Assembly (NCBI RefSeq): GCF_009296175.1
Contig: NZ_VOSK01000043.1
Span: 1 to 39,091 of the forward strand
Source: Microvirga tunisiensis
Lineage (GTDB): Bacteria; Pseudomonadota; Alphaproteobacteria; Rhizobiales; Beijerinckiaceae
Reading direction: 5' to 3'
Length of the DNA: 39,091 nt
Under the pieces are notes generated by a model that made no database searches, was not told where the DNA came from, and worked only from the letters and a program-made list of their open reading frames with translations. Below, in pieces: positions 29,067 to 39,091 of the stretch. The position numbers were made by a program, and so were the translations under genes. Within the stretch, counting starts at the first letter, position 1. Each line of letters opens with the position of its first letter.

Positions 29067-29447
29067 ATGGCACTACCCGGATTCAAGGTCGTCACCGTGA
29101 CCGACGCGGCGGCGAAGCGCGTCAAGGACATCATCGGCAAGGCGGACCGTCCCATCGTCGGCGTCCGCGTGGGCGTCAAGAACGGCGGCTGCGCCGGCAT
29201 GTCCTACACCATGGAATATGCGGAAAGCGTCAGCCCGCTCGACGAGGTGATCGAGGACAAGGGCGTGACCGTCCTCATCGACCCCAAGGCCGTGTTGTTC
29301 CTGCTCGGCACGGAAATGGATTTCCAGACGACCAAGATGTCGTCCCAGTTCGTCTTCAACAATCCCAACCAGACCTCGGCCTGCGGCTGCGGCGAATCGG
29401 TGGCGATCACGCCCGCTACCCCTGGCGCACACCAATCGGCCGGTTAA
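29067..29447 (+). CDS. sufA: A-type Fe-S carrier SufA
   Basis: A 126-residue HesB/IscA-like carrier that receives clusters from the Suf scaffold and passes them to target proteins. Cluster-binding cysteines are C42 in NGGCAGMSY and C106/C108 in ACGCGES. The start at 29067 follows AGGAGAG; an in-frame extension upstream is not conserved-looking. In many relatives sufA directly follows sufT; here the SDR and antiporter genes lie between. It is divergent from the antiporter gene and three bases ahead of the TfoX-domain gene. Confidence 0.94.
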   Translation: MALPGFKVVTVTDAAAKRVKDIIGKADRPIVGVRVGVKNGGCAGMSYTMEYAESVSPLDEVIEDKGVTVLIDPKAVLFLLGTEMDFQTTKMSSQFVFNNPNQTSACGCGESVAITPATPGAHQSAG

Positions 29448-29450
29448 GCC

Positions 29451-29835
29451 GTGGATGCCGAGGATCTTCGTGATATCTTCCGTGGTCTCGGCCCCGTTCA
29501 GATCCGCCGGATGTTCGGCGGGCAGGGCGTCTACCAGGGCGAACTGATGTTCGCCCTGGTCGCTTCCGACGAGCTTTACCTCAAAGTCGACGACGAGAGC
29601 ATCGGGTTCTTCCGCGACCTGGGCTCGCGCCCTTTCGCCTATGAGATTCGTGATGGCCGCAAAAGCATCATGAGCTATTGGCTCATGCCCGAATCGGCCC
29701 TCGACGATCCCGACGAGGCGGCACAGCTTGCAAACATGGCTCTGGCGGCAGCCCGGAGGGCGAAATCCGCCCACCCTCGAAAAGGCGGCAAGGCCGCGCC
29801 TCGCCGCAAGGTTCGGAAAAAGGCGTCCGAGCCCG

Positions 29836-29843
<8 letters not shown>
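29451..29843 (+). CDS. TfoX N-terminal domain protein
   Basis: A 130-residue protein with one TfoX N-terminal domain (RRMFGGQGVYQGELMFALVASDELYLKVDD) and a lysine/arginine-rich tail (AHPRKGGKAAPRRKVRKK) that may contact nucleic acid. The function of stand-alone domains is not established. The start is GTG three bases after the sufA stop, so the pair is probably co-transcribed. Its 3' end overlaps the convergent helicase gene by eight bases. Confidence 0.85.
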
Positions 29844-31317
<1,474 letters not shown>

Positions 31318-31504
31318 GAATGCTAATTACCGTTGAGGGCTAGGCGCGCTCTAAAGTGCCGGCCGCGCTCTACGGCAACAAACAGGCGCGAGACTGGTTT
31401 CACCTGAGGCTCTTGCTCAAGTTGAGGAGTGGCGGGACCATAGGACAAGCTATGCGCTTGTCAATCCAGGGAAACTTGCCGAGAGACGACAAAGGACGGA
31501 TTGA

Positions 31505-32203
31505 ATGGCTGAAACACTTGTTCTGATTCCCGGATTGGCCTGCACCGCCCGGCCTTTCGAGCCCCAGATCGCTGCCCTGTCAGCAGGACGCACGATCGTC
31601 GTCGCGGATCATACCCAGGATGATTCGATTGCCGCCATCGCGGCGCGGCTTCTGCGCGAAGTGCCTGGCAGGTTTGACCTCGCGGGGCTCTCCATGGGCG
31701 GATACATTGCCATGGAGGTCATGCGGCAGGCGCCGGAACGGGTGAAGCGGCTTGCCTTGCTCGACACGAGCGCGCGTCCCGACACCACGGAGGCGAGCCA
31801 GGACCGCAAGCGGCTGATTGCACTGGCGGAAGCGGGCCGATTCGAAGAGATCCATTCCGCGCTCTGGCCGCGTCTCGTCCATCCCGATCATCGGGACGAC
31901 CAGGCTCTCCAGGATATTATGTTCGGAATGATGCGGGCAACCGGTGCCGAGGCCTATATCCGGCAGCAGCGGGCGATCATGGCGCGCGCCGACTCACGCC
32001 CTTTGCTTCCGGGAACCGAGATCCCGACGCTGGTGCTGGTCGGGGAGAGCGATGCCATCACGCCGCCGGAAATTGCCCGAGAGATGGCCGAGATGATCGA
32101 ATGGGCTTCCCTGGTCGTCATTCCCGAGGCCGGACACATGTCGACTCTCGAGCAGCCGGAACGGGTAACCCAGGCCCTGCAATTGTGGCTGGGCCAGAAT
32201 TAA
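31505..32203 (+). CDS. Alpha/beta hydrolase
   Basis: A 232-residue hydrolase with the oxyanion region LVLIPGLACTARPF, nucleophile serine in GLSMGGYIAME, acid residue in GESDAITPP and histidine in PEAGHMSTLEQP. It resembles the MhpC/BioH-like group. The substrate cannot be told from the sequence. It appears monocistronic. Confidence 0.88.
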   Translation: MAETLVLIPGLACTARPFEPQIAALSAGRTIVVADHTQDDSIAAIAARLLREVPGRFDLAGLSMGGYIAMEVMRQAPERVKRLALLDTSARPDTTEASQDRKRLIALAEAGRFEEIHSALWPRLVHPDHRDDQALQDIMFGMMRATGAEAYIRQQRAIMARADSRPLLPGTEIPTLVLVGESDAITPPEIAREMAEMIEWASLVVIPEAGHMSTLEQPERVTQALQLWLGQN

Positions 32204-32513
32204 CCATCGATCTGCTCACTGCTTGCGAAGCTCCCGAGAAATATGGTCAATGATTAGTTACCGGTCCCGGCAGGCGGCGGGCGCTCGTCCGGAGACGCGA
32301 ATAACTTCTTGAAATGATAGGCATATCGCGAGCTCAGGATCGTGGAAGAGGGGGCTTTCGCTCCCGCGGTGCGGGCGTAGGATCCGCCCATCTCCGGTTG
32401 CGGACGCGAAAAGCTGCGCTTCTCGCCTCAACTGTGGCAGGAAAGTGACAGACGCTTGGTCAAGTCTAGGCTACAAGCTGCATCACATCCTTCTAACAGA
32501 CGGACGAAGACAA
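32204..32513. other. Intergenic region before the outer membrane protein gene
   Basis: About 310 bases without a gene. It should carry the promoter and leader of the highly expressed-looking Omp25-like gene. I see no clean -35/-10 pair or terminator for the upstream hydrolase. Confidence 0.4.
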
Positions 32514-33152
32514 ATGAAAAAGATCCTCCTCTCCTCGGTTGCTCTGCTCGGCCTCGCCTCTGGCGCCATGGCTGCTGACCTTCCCTCCCGCCGCGCTCCG
32601 GCTCCGATCATTGCCGCTGTTCCGGTTTTCACCTGGACGGGCTTCTACGTCGGTGTGAACGCCGGCTACGGCTGGAACGCCAATGACAGCATCACGGTCG
32701 GCGGCGTGCGCTTCGACCTCGACGACGAAGGCGGCTTCGTCGGCGGCGCTCAGGCGGGCTACAACTACCAGATCGGCTCGTTCGTGGTCGGTCTCGAAGG
32801 CGACATCCAGTACGCCGACTTCGGTGGCGACGACCGCTTCGACTTCGATCGTGACGGCATCGCTGACGACGACTTCAACAACAGCGACTGGTTCGGCACC
32901 GTGCGCGCTCGCGCCGGTGTGGCCTTCGACCGCGCCCTGATCTACGCCACCGGTGGTTTCGCCTTCGCGGACGACGCCACGGGCTGGACCGTCGGTGGTG
33001 GTCTCGAGTACGCCTTCACCAACAACCTGTCGGCCAAGGTCGAAGGCCTGTACGTCAACCTCGACCAGGACGACAACTTCCTGGGCATCGACAGCGACGC
33101 CGAGTTCGGTGTGGTTCGCGCCGGCCTGAACTTCCGCTTCGGCACCTACTAA
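32514..33152 (+). CDS. Omp25-like outer membrane beta-barrel protein
   Basis: A 212-residue outer membrane protein. The start MKKILLSS opens a signal peptide cut after AMA at residue 20. The mature part has the pattern of an eight-stranded OmpA-like/Omp25 barrel (FTWTGFYVGVNAGYGWN, then GGAQAGYNYQ, GLEGDIQYADFGG, TVRARAGVAFDRALIYATGGFAF) and ends in the terminal aromatic-type strand LNFRFGTY. Proteins of this family are abundant surface proteins in Hyphomicrobiales. GACGAAGA precedes the start. Strong codon bias and a terminator follow. Confidence 0.92.
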   Translation: MKKILLSSVALLGLASGAMAADLPSRRAPAPIIAAVPVFTWTGFYVGVNAGYGWNANDSITVGGVRFDLDDEGGFVGGAQAGYNYQIGSFVVGLEGDIQYADFGGDDRFDFDRDGIADDDFNNSDWFGTVRARAGVAFDRALIYATGGFAFADDATGWTVGGGLEYAFTNNLSAKVEGLYVNLDQDDNFLGIDSDAEFGVVRAGLNFRFGTY

Positions 33153-33175
33153 GATCCGTCTCCTCGGAGACAGAC

Positions 33176-33204
33176 AAGGCCCGGGTCAACACCCGGGCCT
33201 TTTT
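33176..33204 (+). terminator. Terminator of the Omp25-like gene
   Basis: An 11-bp stem (33176-33186 with 33191-33201) closes a CAAC loop and runs into TTTTT. It starts about 24 bases after the stop codon. A textbook intrinsic terminator. Confidence 0.93.
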
Positions 33205-33268
33205 CGTTTCATGGCGGACTAAGTCCGGATGTTATCGGTATGCCGTCCGTGGCTTCTATCGAATCGTC

Positions 33269-33700
33269 TCAGCGCAGAGTCGTCATGATCGCGATTGCGA
33301 TGAACAATCCTCCGGCAGCACGGCCAATGAGCCTCGTCATGCCCGGGCGCGATGTCAGGAACTCGCGGCTGGGTCCCGCTGCGACTGCAAGTCCTCCGTA
33401 GATCATGAACTGCATCAGGACTGTCATGACGCCTATGGCCAGAGCCTGCGGCCATATTGGCCCATAACCCGGCAGCAGGAACTGTGGATAGACGGCGAGC
33501 ACGAACAGGTAGGCCTTGGGATTGAGGAGGCAGGTTACAGCGCCCTGCCGAAACGCCAGCCAGAGGGACGGGGTGCTCACCCCTACGGTGCCGTCGATGG
33601 TGATCGAGCTGCGCAGCAGCGTGATGCCGATCCAGACCATGTAAGCTGCGCCAGCATACAGAAGCGCAGTGAACACGGTCGGGGAGACGTGTGAGATCAA
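33269..33700 (-). pseudogene. LysE/RhtB-family exporter, 3' fragment
   Basis: The C-terminal two thirds of a LysE-type amino-acid exporter: SPTVFTALLYAGAAYMVWIGI, then AFRQGAVTCLLNPKAYLFVLAVYPQF and three further membrane segments. Family proteins are about 205 residues; roughly 143 remain. The first 60 or so, including the first membrane helices, are missing. The open frame runs on upstream to 33976, but that part is the antisense of the WYL gene and has no LysE features. The break lies within about 33686-33707. Confidence 0.82.
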
Positions 33701-34303
33701 ACCCAGCGATCCATCTATCGAGACATTGCCGCGCTTCAGGCTATGCGGGTCCCCATCCAGGGTGGGCGCGGCATCGGTTATCGGCTGCGATCCGGCTTCG
33801 ATCTGCCGCCGCTCATGTTCTCCATCGAGGAAACCGAGGCCATCGTGCTGGCACTCGCGCTTCTGGAGCGCACCGGAGACGTCGCCCTCAAGAAATCCGT
33901 CAGGCGTGTCAGTCAGAAGATTGCCGCCGCCGTTTCGCCGCCTCTGCGTCAGGTGCTTGTGGCCAACACCCTGCATGCCTGGGGCACCGTGGCGCAGACA
34001 CCTTCAGGAATCGATCGTGCGGTCGTCCGGGCGGCCATCCGCGATGAGCGGAAGATGGAGATCGGCTATTGCGATGAGCACGGGCGACGGACCGAAAGGA
34101 CGATTCGTCCAATCGGTCTGATTTACTACTCCGAGACGGCCAACATCGTCGCCCGGTGCGAGCTGCGCCAGGATCTGCGGCACTTCCGGTCGGATCGCGT
34201 GGAGAACGCCGTGCAGATGGAAGCGTACTTCAAGGGCAAAGGAGACGAGCTTAGGCGGCAGTGGATTTCGAGTTGGACCGACAGCCGAGGCATGCGGGAT
34301 TGA
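33695..34303 (+). pseudogene. YafY/WYL-domain transcriptional regulator, 5'-truncated
   Basis: The in-frame sequence from about 33698 reads QRSIYRDIAALQAMRVPIQG, which is the second half of the YafY-type helix-turn-helix, followed by GIGYRLRSGFDLPPLMFS and a WYL domain (EIGYCDEHGRRTERTIRPIGLIYY) ending RRQWISSW. The first 30 or so residues of the DNA-binding domain are missing, and a stop codon lies just upstream at 33692-33694. An ATG at 33743 could start a product lacking DNA binding. It shares its 5' breakpoint with the LysE fragment. Confidence 0.82.
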
Positions 34304-34352
34304 CGGAATCCGACTGCGTTCACACGGAATTTTAACGGCGTTTGGGCAAGCG

Positions 34353-34386
34353 GACAACAAAAGGCCGGAGCTCGATGAGCTCCGGC
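34353..34386 (-). terminator. Terminator of glnA
   Basis: GCCGGAGCTC (34364-34373) and GAGCTCCGGC (34377-34386) form a 10-bp stem with a three-base loop. On the minus strand it is followed by CTTTTGTTG. It lies about 46 bases behind the glnA stop. Confidence 0.85.
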
Positions 34387-34432
34387 GAAGGAAGGCCGCC
34401 GTTGAAGCGACCGGGAGGAAAGTCTGTTCCCG

Positions 34433-35842
34433 TTAGACGGAGTAGTACATCTGGAACTCGACCGGGTGCGGCGTCATCTCGAAGCGAGCGACCTCCGCCA
34501 TCTTCAGCTCGATGTAGCTGTCGATGAAGTCGTCGTTGAAGACGCCGCCGGCCTTGAGGAACGCGCGGTCCTTGTCGAGGCTGGCGAGAGCTTCGCGGAG
34601 CGAGCCGCAGACGGTCGGGATCTTCTTCAGCTCGCGCGGGGGAAGATCGTAGAGATCCTTGTCCATCGCCTGGCCGGGATCGATCTTGTTGATGATGCCG
34701 TCGAGACCGGCCATCAGCATCGCCGCGAAGGCGAGGTACGGGTTGGCGGTCGGATCGGGGAAGCGAACCTCGACGCGCTTAGCCTTCGGCGAGGTCGTCC
34801 ACGGAATACGGCAGGAGGCCGAGCGGTTACGGGCCGAGTAGGCCAGCAGCACCGGAGCCTCGTAGCCCGGGACGAGACGCTTGTAGGAGTTCGTCGACGG
34901 GTTGGTGAAGGCGTTCAGGGCCTTGGCGTGCTTGATGATGCCACCGATGTACCACAGGCATTCCTGGGACAGGTCGGCATACTTGTTGCCGGCGAAGAGC
35001 GGCTTGTCACCCTTCCACAGCGACTGGTGCACGTGCATGCCCGAGCCGTTATCGCCATAGACCGGCTTCGGCATGAACGTCGCGGTCTTGCCGTAGGACT
35101 GGGCGACATTGTGGATGCAGTACTTGTAGATCTGCATCTCGTCGGCAGTGCGCACGAGGGTGTTGAACTTCGTGCCGAGCTCATGCTGGGCGGAAGCCAC
35201 CTCGTGGTGGTGCTTCTCGACCGTCACGCCCATGGCCTTCATGGCAGCCAGCATCTCGCCGCGCATGTCCTGAGCCGAATCCAGTGGCGGAACCGGGAAG
35301 TAGCCGCCCTTGGTCGGGATGCGGTGACCGAGGTTGCCGCCCTCATAGGGCGTGTCGCCGTTGGTGGGCAGCTCGGAGGAATCGAGCTTGAAGCCGGTGT
35401 TGTAGGGGTCGGCCATGAACTTCACGTCGTCGAACACGAAGAACTCGGCCTCGGGGCCGACATAGACCGTGTCGGCGATTCCCGTGGACTGCAGATAGGC
35501 CTCGGCCTTCTTGGCGATGCCGCGCGGGTCGCGGTTATAGGGCTCGCCGGTCGCCGGCTCGAGAATGTCGCAGTTGATCGTCATGGTGGACGCCGAGAAG
35601 AACGGGTCCATCTGGGCCGTCGTCGGATCGGGCATGAGGGTCATGTCGGATTCGTTGATCGCCTTCCAGCCGGCGATGGACGAGCCGTCGAACATGATGC
35701 CGTCGGCGAACATGTCCTCGTCGACCATCGAGACGTCGAAGGTCACATGCTGCCACTTGCCGCGCGGGTCGGTGAAACGGAAGTCGACGTATTGGACGTC
35801 GTTATCTTTGATCGCCTTGAGCACATCCTTGGCGGTCTGCAT
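34433..35842 (-). CDS. glnA: Glutamine synthetase type I
   Basis: An enzyme of 469 residues that joins ammonia to glutamate at the cost of ATP, the main route of ammonium assimilation. It has the beta-Grasp N-terminus, [16 protein letters not shown], the metal/ATP region [11 protein letters not shown], the signature [16 protein letters not shown], and NRSASCRIP. The adenylylation site is Y398 in [10 protein letters not shown], so activity should be controlled by GlnE. It lies 71 bases behind glnB, forming the standard glnBA operon. Confidence 0.97.
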   Translation of the reverse strand: MQTAKDVLKAIKDNDVQYVDFRFTDPRGKWQHVTFDVSMVDEDMFADGIMFDGSSIAGWKAINESDMTLMPDPTTAQMDPFFSASTMTINCDILEPATGEPYNRDPRGIAKKAEAYLQSTGIADTVYVGPEAEFFVFDDVKFMADPYNTGFKLDSSELPTNGDTPYEGGNLGHRIPTKGGYFPVPPLDSAQDMRGEMLAAMKAMGVTVEKHHHEVASAQHELGTKFNTLVRTADEMQIYKYCIHNVAQSYGKTATFMPKPVYGDNGSGMHVHQSLWKGDKPLFAGNKYADLSQECLWYIGGIIKHAKALNAFTNPSTNSYKRLVPGYEAPVLLAYSARNRSASCRIPWTTSPKAKRVEVRFPDPTANPYLAFAAMLMAGLDGIINKIDPGQAMDKDLYDLPPRELKKIPTVCGSLREALASLDKDRAFLKAGGVFNDDFIDSYIELKMAEVARFEMTPHPVEFQMYYSV

Positions 35843-35913
35843 GATCGTCTGGTCCTCTTCTGCCCTTAGAGATTGTCCTTGGCCTCAAAAGGCCTCGGCT
35901 TGGGAAAGCGAGC

Positions 35914-37910
<1,997 letters not shown>

Positions 37911-37918
<8 letters not shown>

Positions 37919-38225
37919 CCTCGATCCAGGTCCACAGACCCGCATCGAACCGTTCCAGGACGGTCGAGGCGATCAGCCACTTGCCGGGATTGTCGGCCAC
38001 GAAGGCGATCCGAATCGTCTTGTTCTCCGGCACCTGCACCGTATCGAGGAAGTAGGGCTCCCAACCATCGTCGAGGGGATGCAGCAACCGGAAGGAATGG
38101 CCGTGCAGGTGCATGGGCTGGACGAAAGCCGTCTGGTTCTTGAGCGCCAGCACCACCGGGGTGCCCCGCTTCACCTTGACCAGCGGTGGACCCGAGGGGC
38201 TTCCCGCCGCGCCGTTGATGGCGAG
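37911..38225 (-). pseudogene. Multicopper oxidase-like protein, C-terminal fragment
   Basis: About 105 residues of the last cupredoxin domain: LAINGAAGSPSGPPLVKVKRGTP and ALKNQTAFVQPMHLHGHSFRLL, ending FVADNPGKWLIASTVLERFDAGLWTWIEV. The upstream part is cut off at about 38225 by a group II intron end. In normal multicopper oxidases the first motif is HPMHLHGH and the last HCHxxxH; here they read QPMHLHGH and ASTVLER, so the cysteine and histidines of the T1/T3 copper sites in the last motif are absent. It may belong to a non-oxidase branch of the family or be decaying. Confidence 0.75.
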
Positions 38226-38293
38226 TCGCGCGGGGGGATCTCACCCCCGCGCGCTCCCAGAACCGTACGTGACACTCTCGCGTCATACGGCTC
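38225..38293 (-). mobile_element. Group II intron 3' end (domains V and VI)
   Basis: On the minus strand 38293-38260 is a 34-base domain V, opening GAGCCGTATGACGCGAGAGT and closing ACGTACGGTTC, the standard length and catalytic-triad type for group II introns. Domain VI follows as a GC-rich hairpin (GCGCGGGGG, loop, CCCCCCGCGC) and the intron ends with AC at about 38226-38225, fitting the 3' AY rule. I cannot place the bulged branch-point A. The oxidase coding sequence resumes immediately after. The 5' part of the intron is missing from the window. Confidence 0.88.
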
Positions 38294-38966
38294 CCGATGT
38301 TCGGCCATTTCCATGCAGAAAGCGCCAATGCGCAAACAGGTGCGGATTGGCGCGGATTACCCGTGCCAACCATTCCCTTGCGCCCTTGGGCCGCCGGCGC
38401 AACCGTTTGAACTTGTTGCAGGCCCAGCGGATCAGGAAGGCATCGATCCGATGCAAAGTCCAAGTCAACGCCGACTTGTAGAAGTGACTGTAGTAGTTGA
38501 TCCAGCCTTGGATGTACGGTCGGTACATCCGTGCCAGATCTGCCAGGGATTTGTCGGTCCGGTGGTGGAACGCCCACCCACGGATCGTCTGCCGAATGGC
38601 CTTCAGCGCCTTCGGGCTCGCCGCAGGCAGAAAGGAGGTGCCGTAACGACCACCGCGCCAGGCTGCCTTTCTCGGCCGAAAGCTATAGCCGAGGAAGTCA
38701 AACGACTGGACCGGATAGTCGCCGCGCCGGTTCGTATCCTTGCAGTAGACGATCTTCGTCTTTGCCGGATGGAGAACCAGCCCGCAGGCCCTAAAGCGGA
38801 CCTCCAAGGCACTCCACAGCGTGCGAGCTTCCTCTTCGCTACGGCAGTGGCAGATGATGTCGTCCGCATAACGCTCGAACGGAATGGCGGGAGAGCTCCG
38901 CGCCATCCAGACGTCGAACACATAGTGCAGGAACAGGTTCGCCAGGATGGGGCTGATGACCCCTCC
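38283..38966 (-). pseudogene. Group II intron reverse transcriptase/maturase, 5'-truncated
   Basis: About 228 residues of an intron-encoded protein: GGVISPILANLFLHYVFDVWM, the catalytic YADD in FERYADDIICHC, KTKIVYCKD, FDFLGYSFRPR, and the maturase X region GWINYYSHFYKSALTWTL with a basic C-terminus. The N-terminal RT motifs are absent: upstream of GGVISP the DNA encodes a different protein in another frame. The stop codon lies inside domain V. Full-length relatives have over 400 residues, so this copy cannot support mobility. Confidence 0.85.
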
Positions 38967-39091
38967 TACAATGGTGCAAACTGCCGCTGTCTGAACCACC
39001 ATAGCTCGGATCGGGCGGCGGAGCGACACGGAACACCACCGTGATGTCGCCGCGATCAATCTCAACGCGCTTGACCAGAAGGCGGATCAGA
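38961..39091 (-). pseudogene. Serine recombinase-like C-terminal fragment (continues beyond window)
   Basis: From the window edge the minus strand reads LIRLLVKRVEIDRGDITVVF, followed by RVAPPPDPSYGG and SGSLHHCRR. This resembles the extreme C-terminus of large serine recombinases of the resolvase/invertase family found in Hyphomicrobiales. Its frame then runs into intron reverse transcriptase DNA at an AGGAGGGGTC junction (about 38958-38967) and stops near 38839. The assignment relies on recall of the family pattern and is moderate. Confidence 0.55.

Noticed and set aside
33269..33976. The full 235-codon minus frame as an intact LysE protein.
   Set aside because: The first 90 codons are antisense to the WYL regulator and lack membrane segments. 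Only the last 143 or so match the family.

Overview
The window looks like a chromosomal segment of a GC-rich alphaproteobacterium of the order Hyphomicrobiales (Rhizobiales), most likely near Methylobacteriaceae/Microvirga. This rests on the suf operon with two cysteine desulfurases behind an Irr-type iron box, the Omp25-like barrel protein, the RF2 with an SPY tripeptide, the RNase E with a long acidic insertion in its S1 domain, and two families of intergenic palindromes typical of this order. No database search was possible, so the taxon is an inference.

Layout. Positions 1-126 hold the 5' end of a group II intron on the minus strand, placed directly behind the terminator of rne (168-2885). 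A cell-envelope block follows: a septal-type amidase, the bifunctional penicillin-binding protein mrcA, and prfB (RF2) with its programmed +1 frameshift. Next come a frameshifted serralysin-type metalloprotease, a 1-Cys Bcp peroxiredoxin, a giant AsmA/YhdP-like protein, tyrS, and an intact RTX serralysin built partly from two 100-residue tandem modules. From 18.9 to 25.8 kb lies the iron-sulfur assembly operon: IscS-like desulfurase, sufB, sufC, sufD, sufS and sufT, preceded by an Irr/ICE palindrome and punctuated by REP-like palindromes. The A-type carrier sufA lies 3.3 kb further on, separated from the operon by two minus-strand genes (an SDR oxidoreductase and a YbaL/Kef antiporter).

Several loci are broken. 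The ybaL-type antiporter gene is cut by a 175-bp element with inverted ends; removing the element and one CTAG restores the reading frame exactly. At about 33.69 kb a deletion appears to have joined the 3' parts of a LysE exporter gene and a YafY/WYL regulator gene, removing both 5' ends. At the right edge a multicopper oxidase gene is truncated by the 3' end of a group II intron. The reverse transcriptase of that intron is itself fused to the 3' end of a serine-recombinase-like gene. The remaining genes (TfoX-domain protein, RhlE helicase, two alpha/beta hydrolases, Omp25-like protein, glnA-glnB, and the NAD(P)HX repair enzyme) are ordinary housekeeping genes.

I found no clear undescribed multi-gene system. 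The most informative signals are the insertion in the antiporter gene, the intron placed at the rne terminator, the recombinase/intron chimera, the suf iron box with its intra-operon palindromes, and the multicopper oxidase tail lacking copper ligands.
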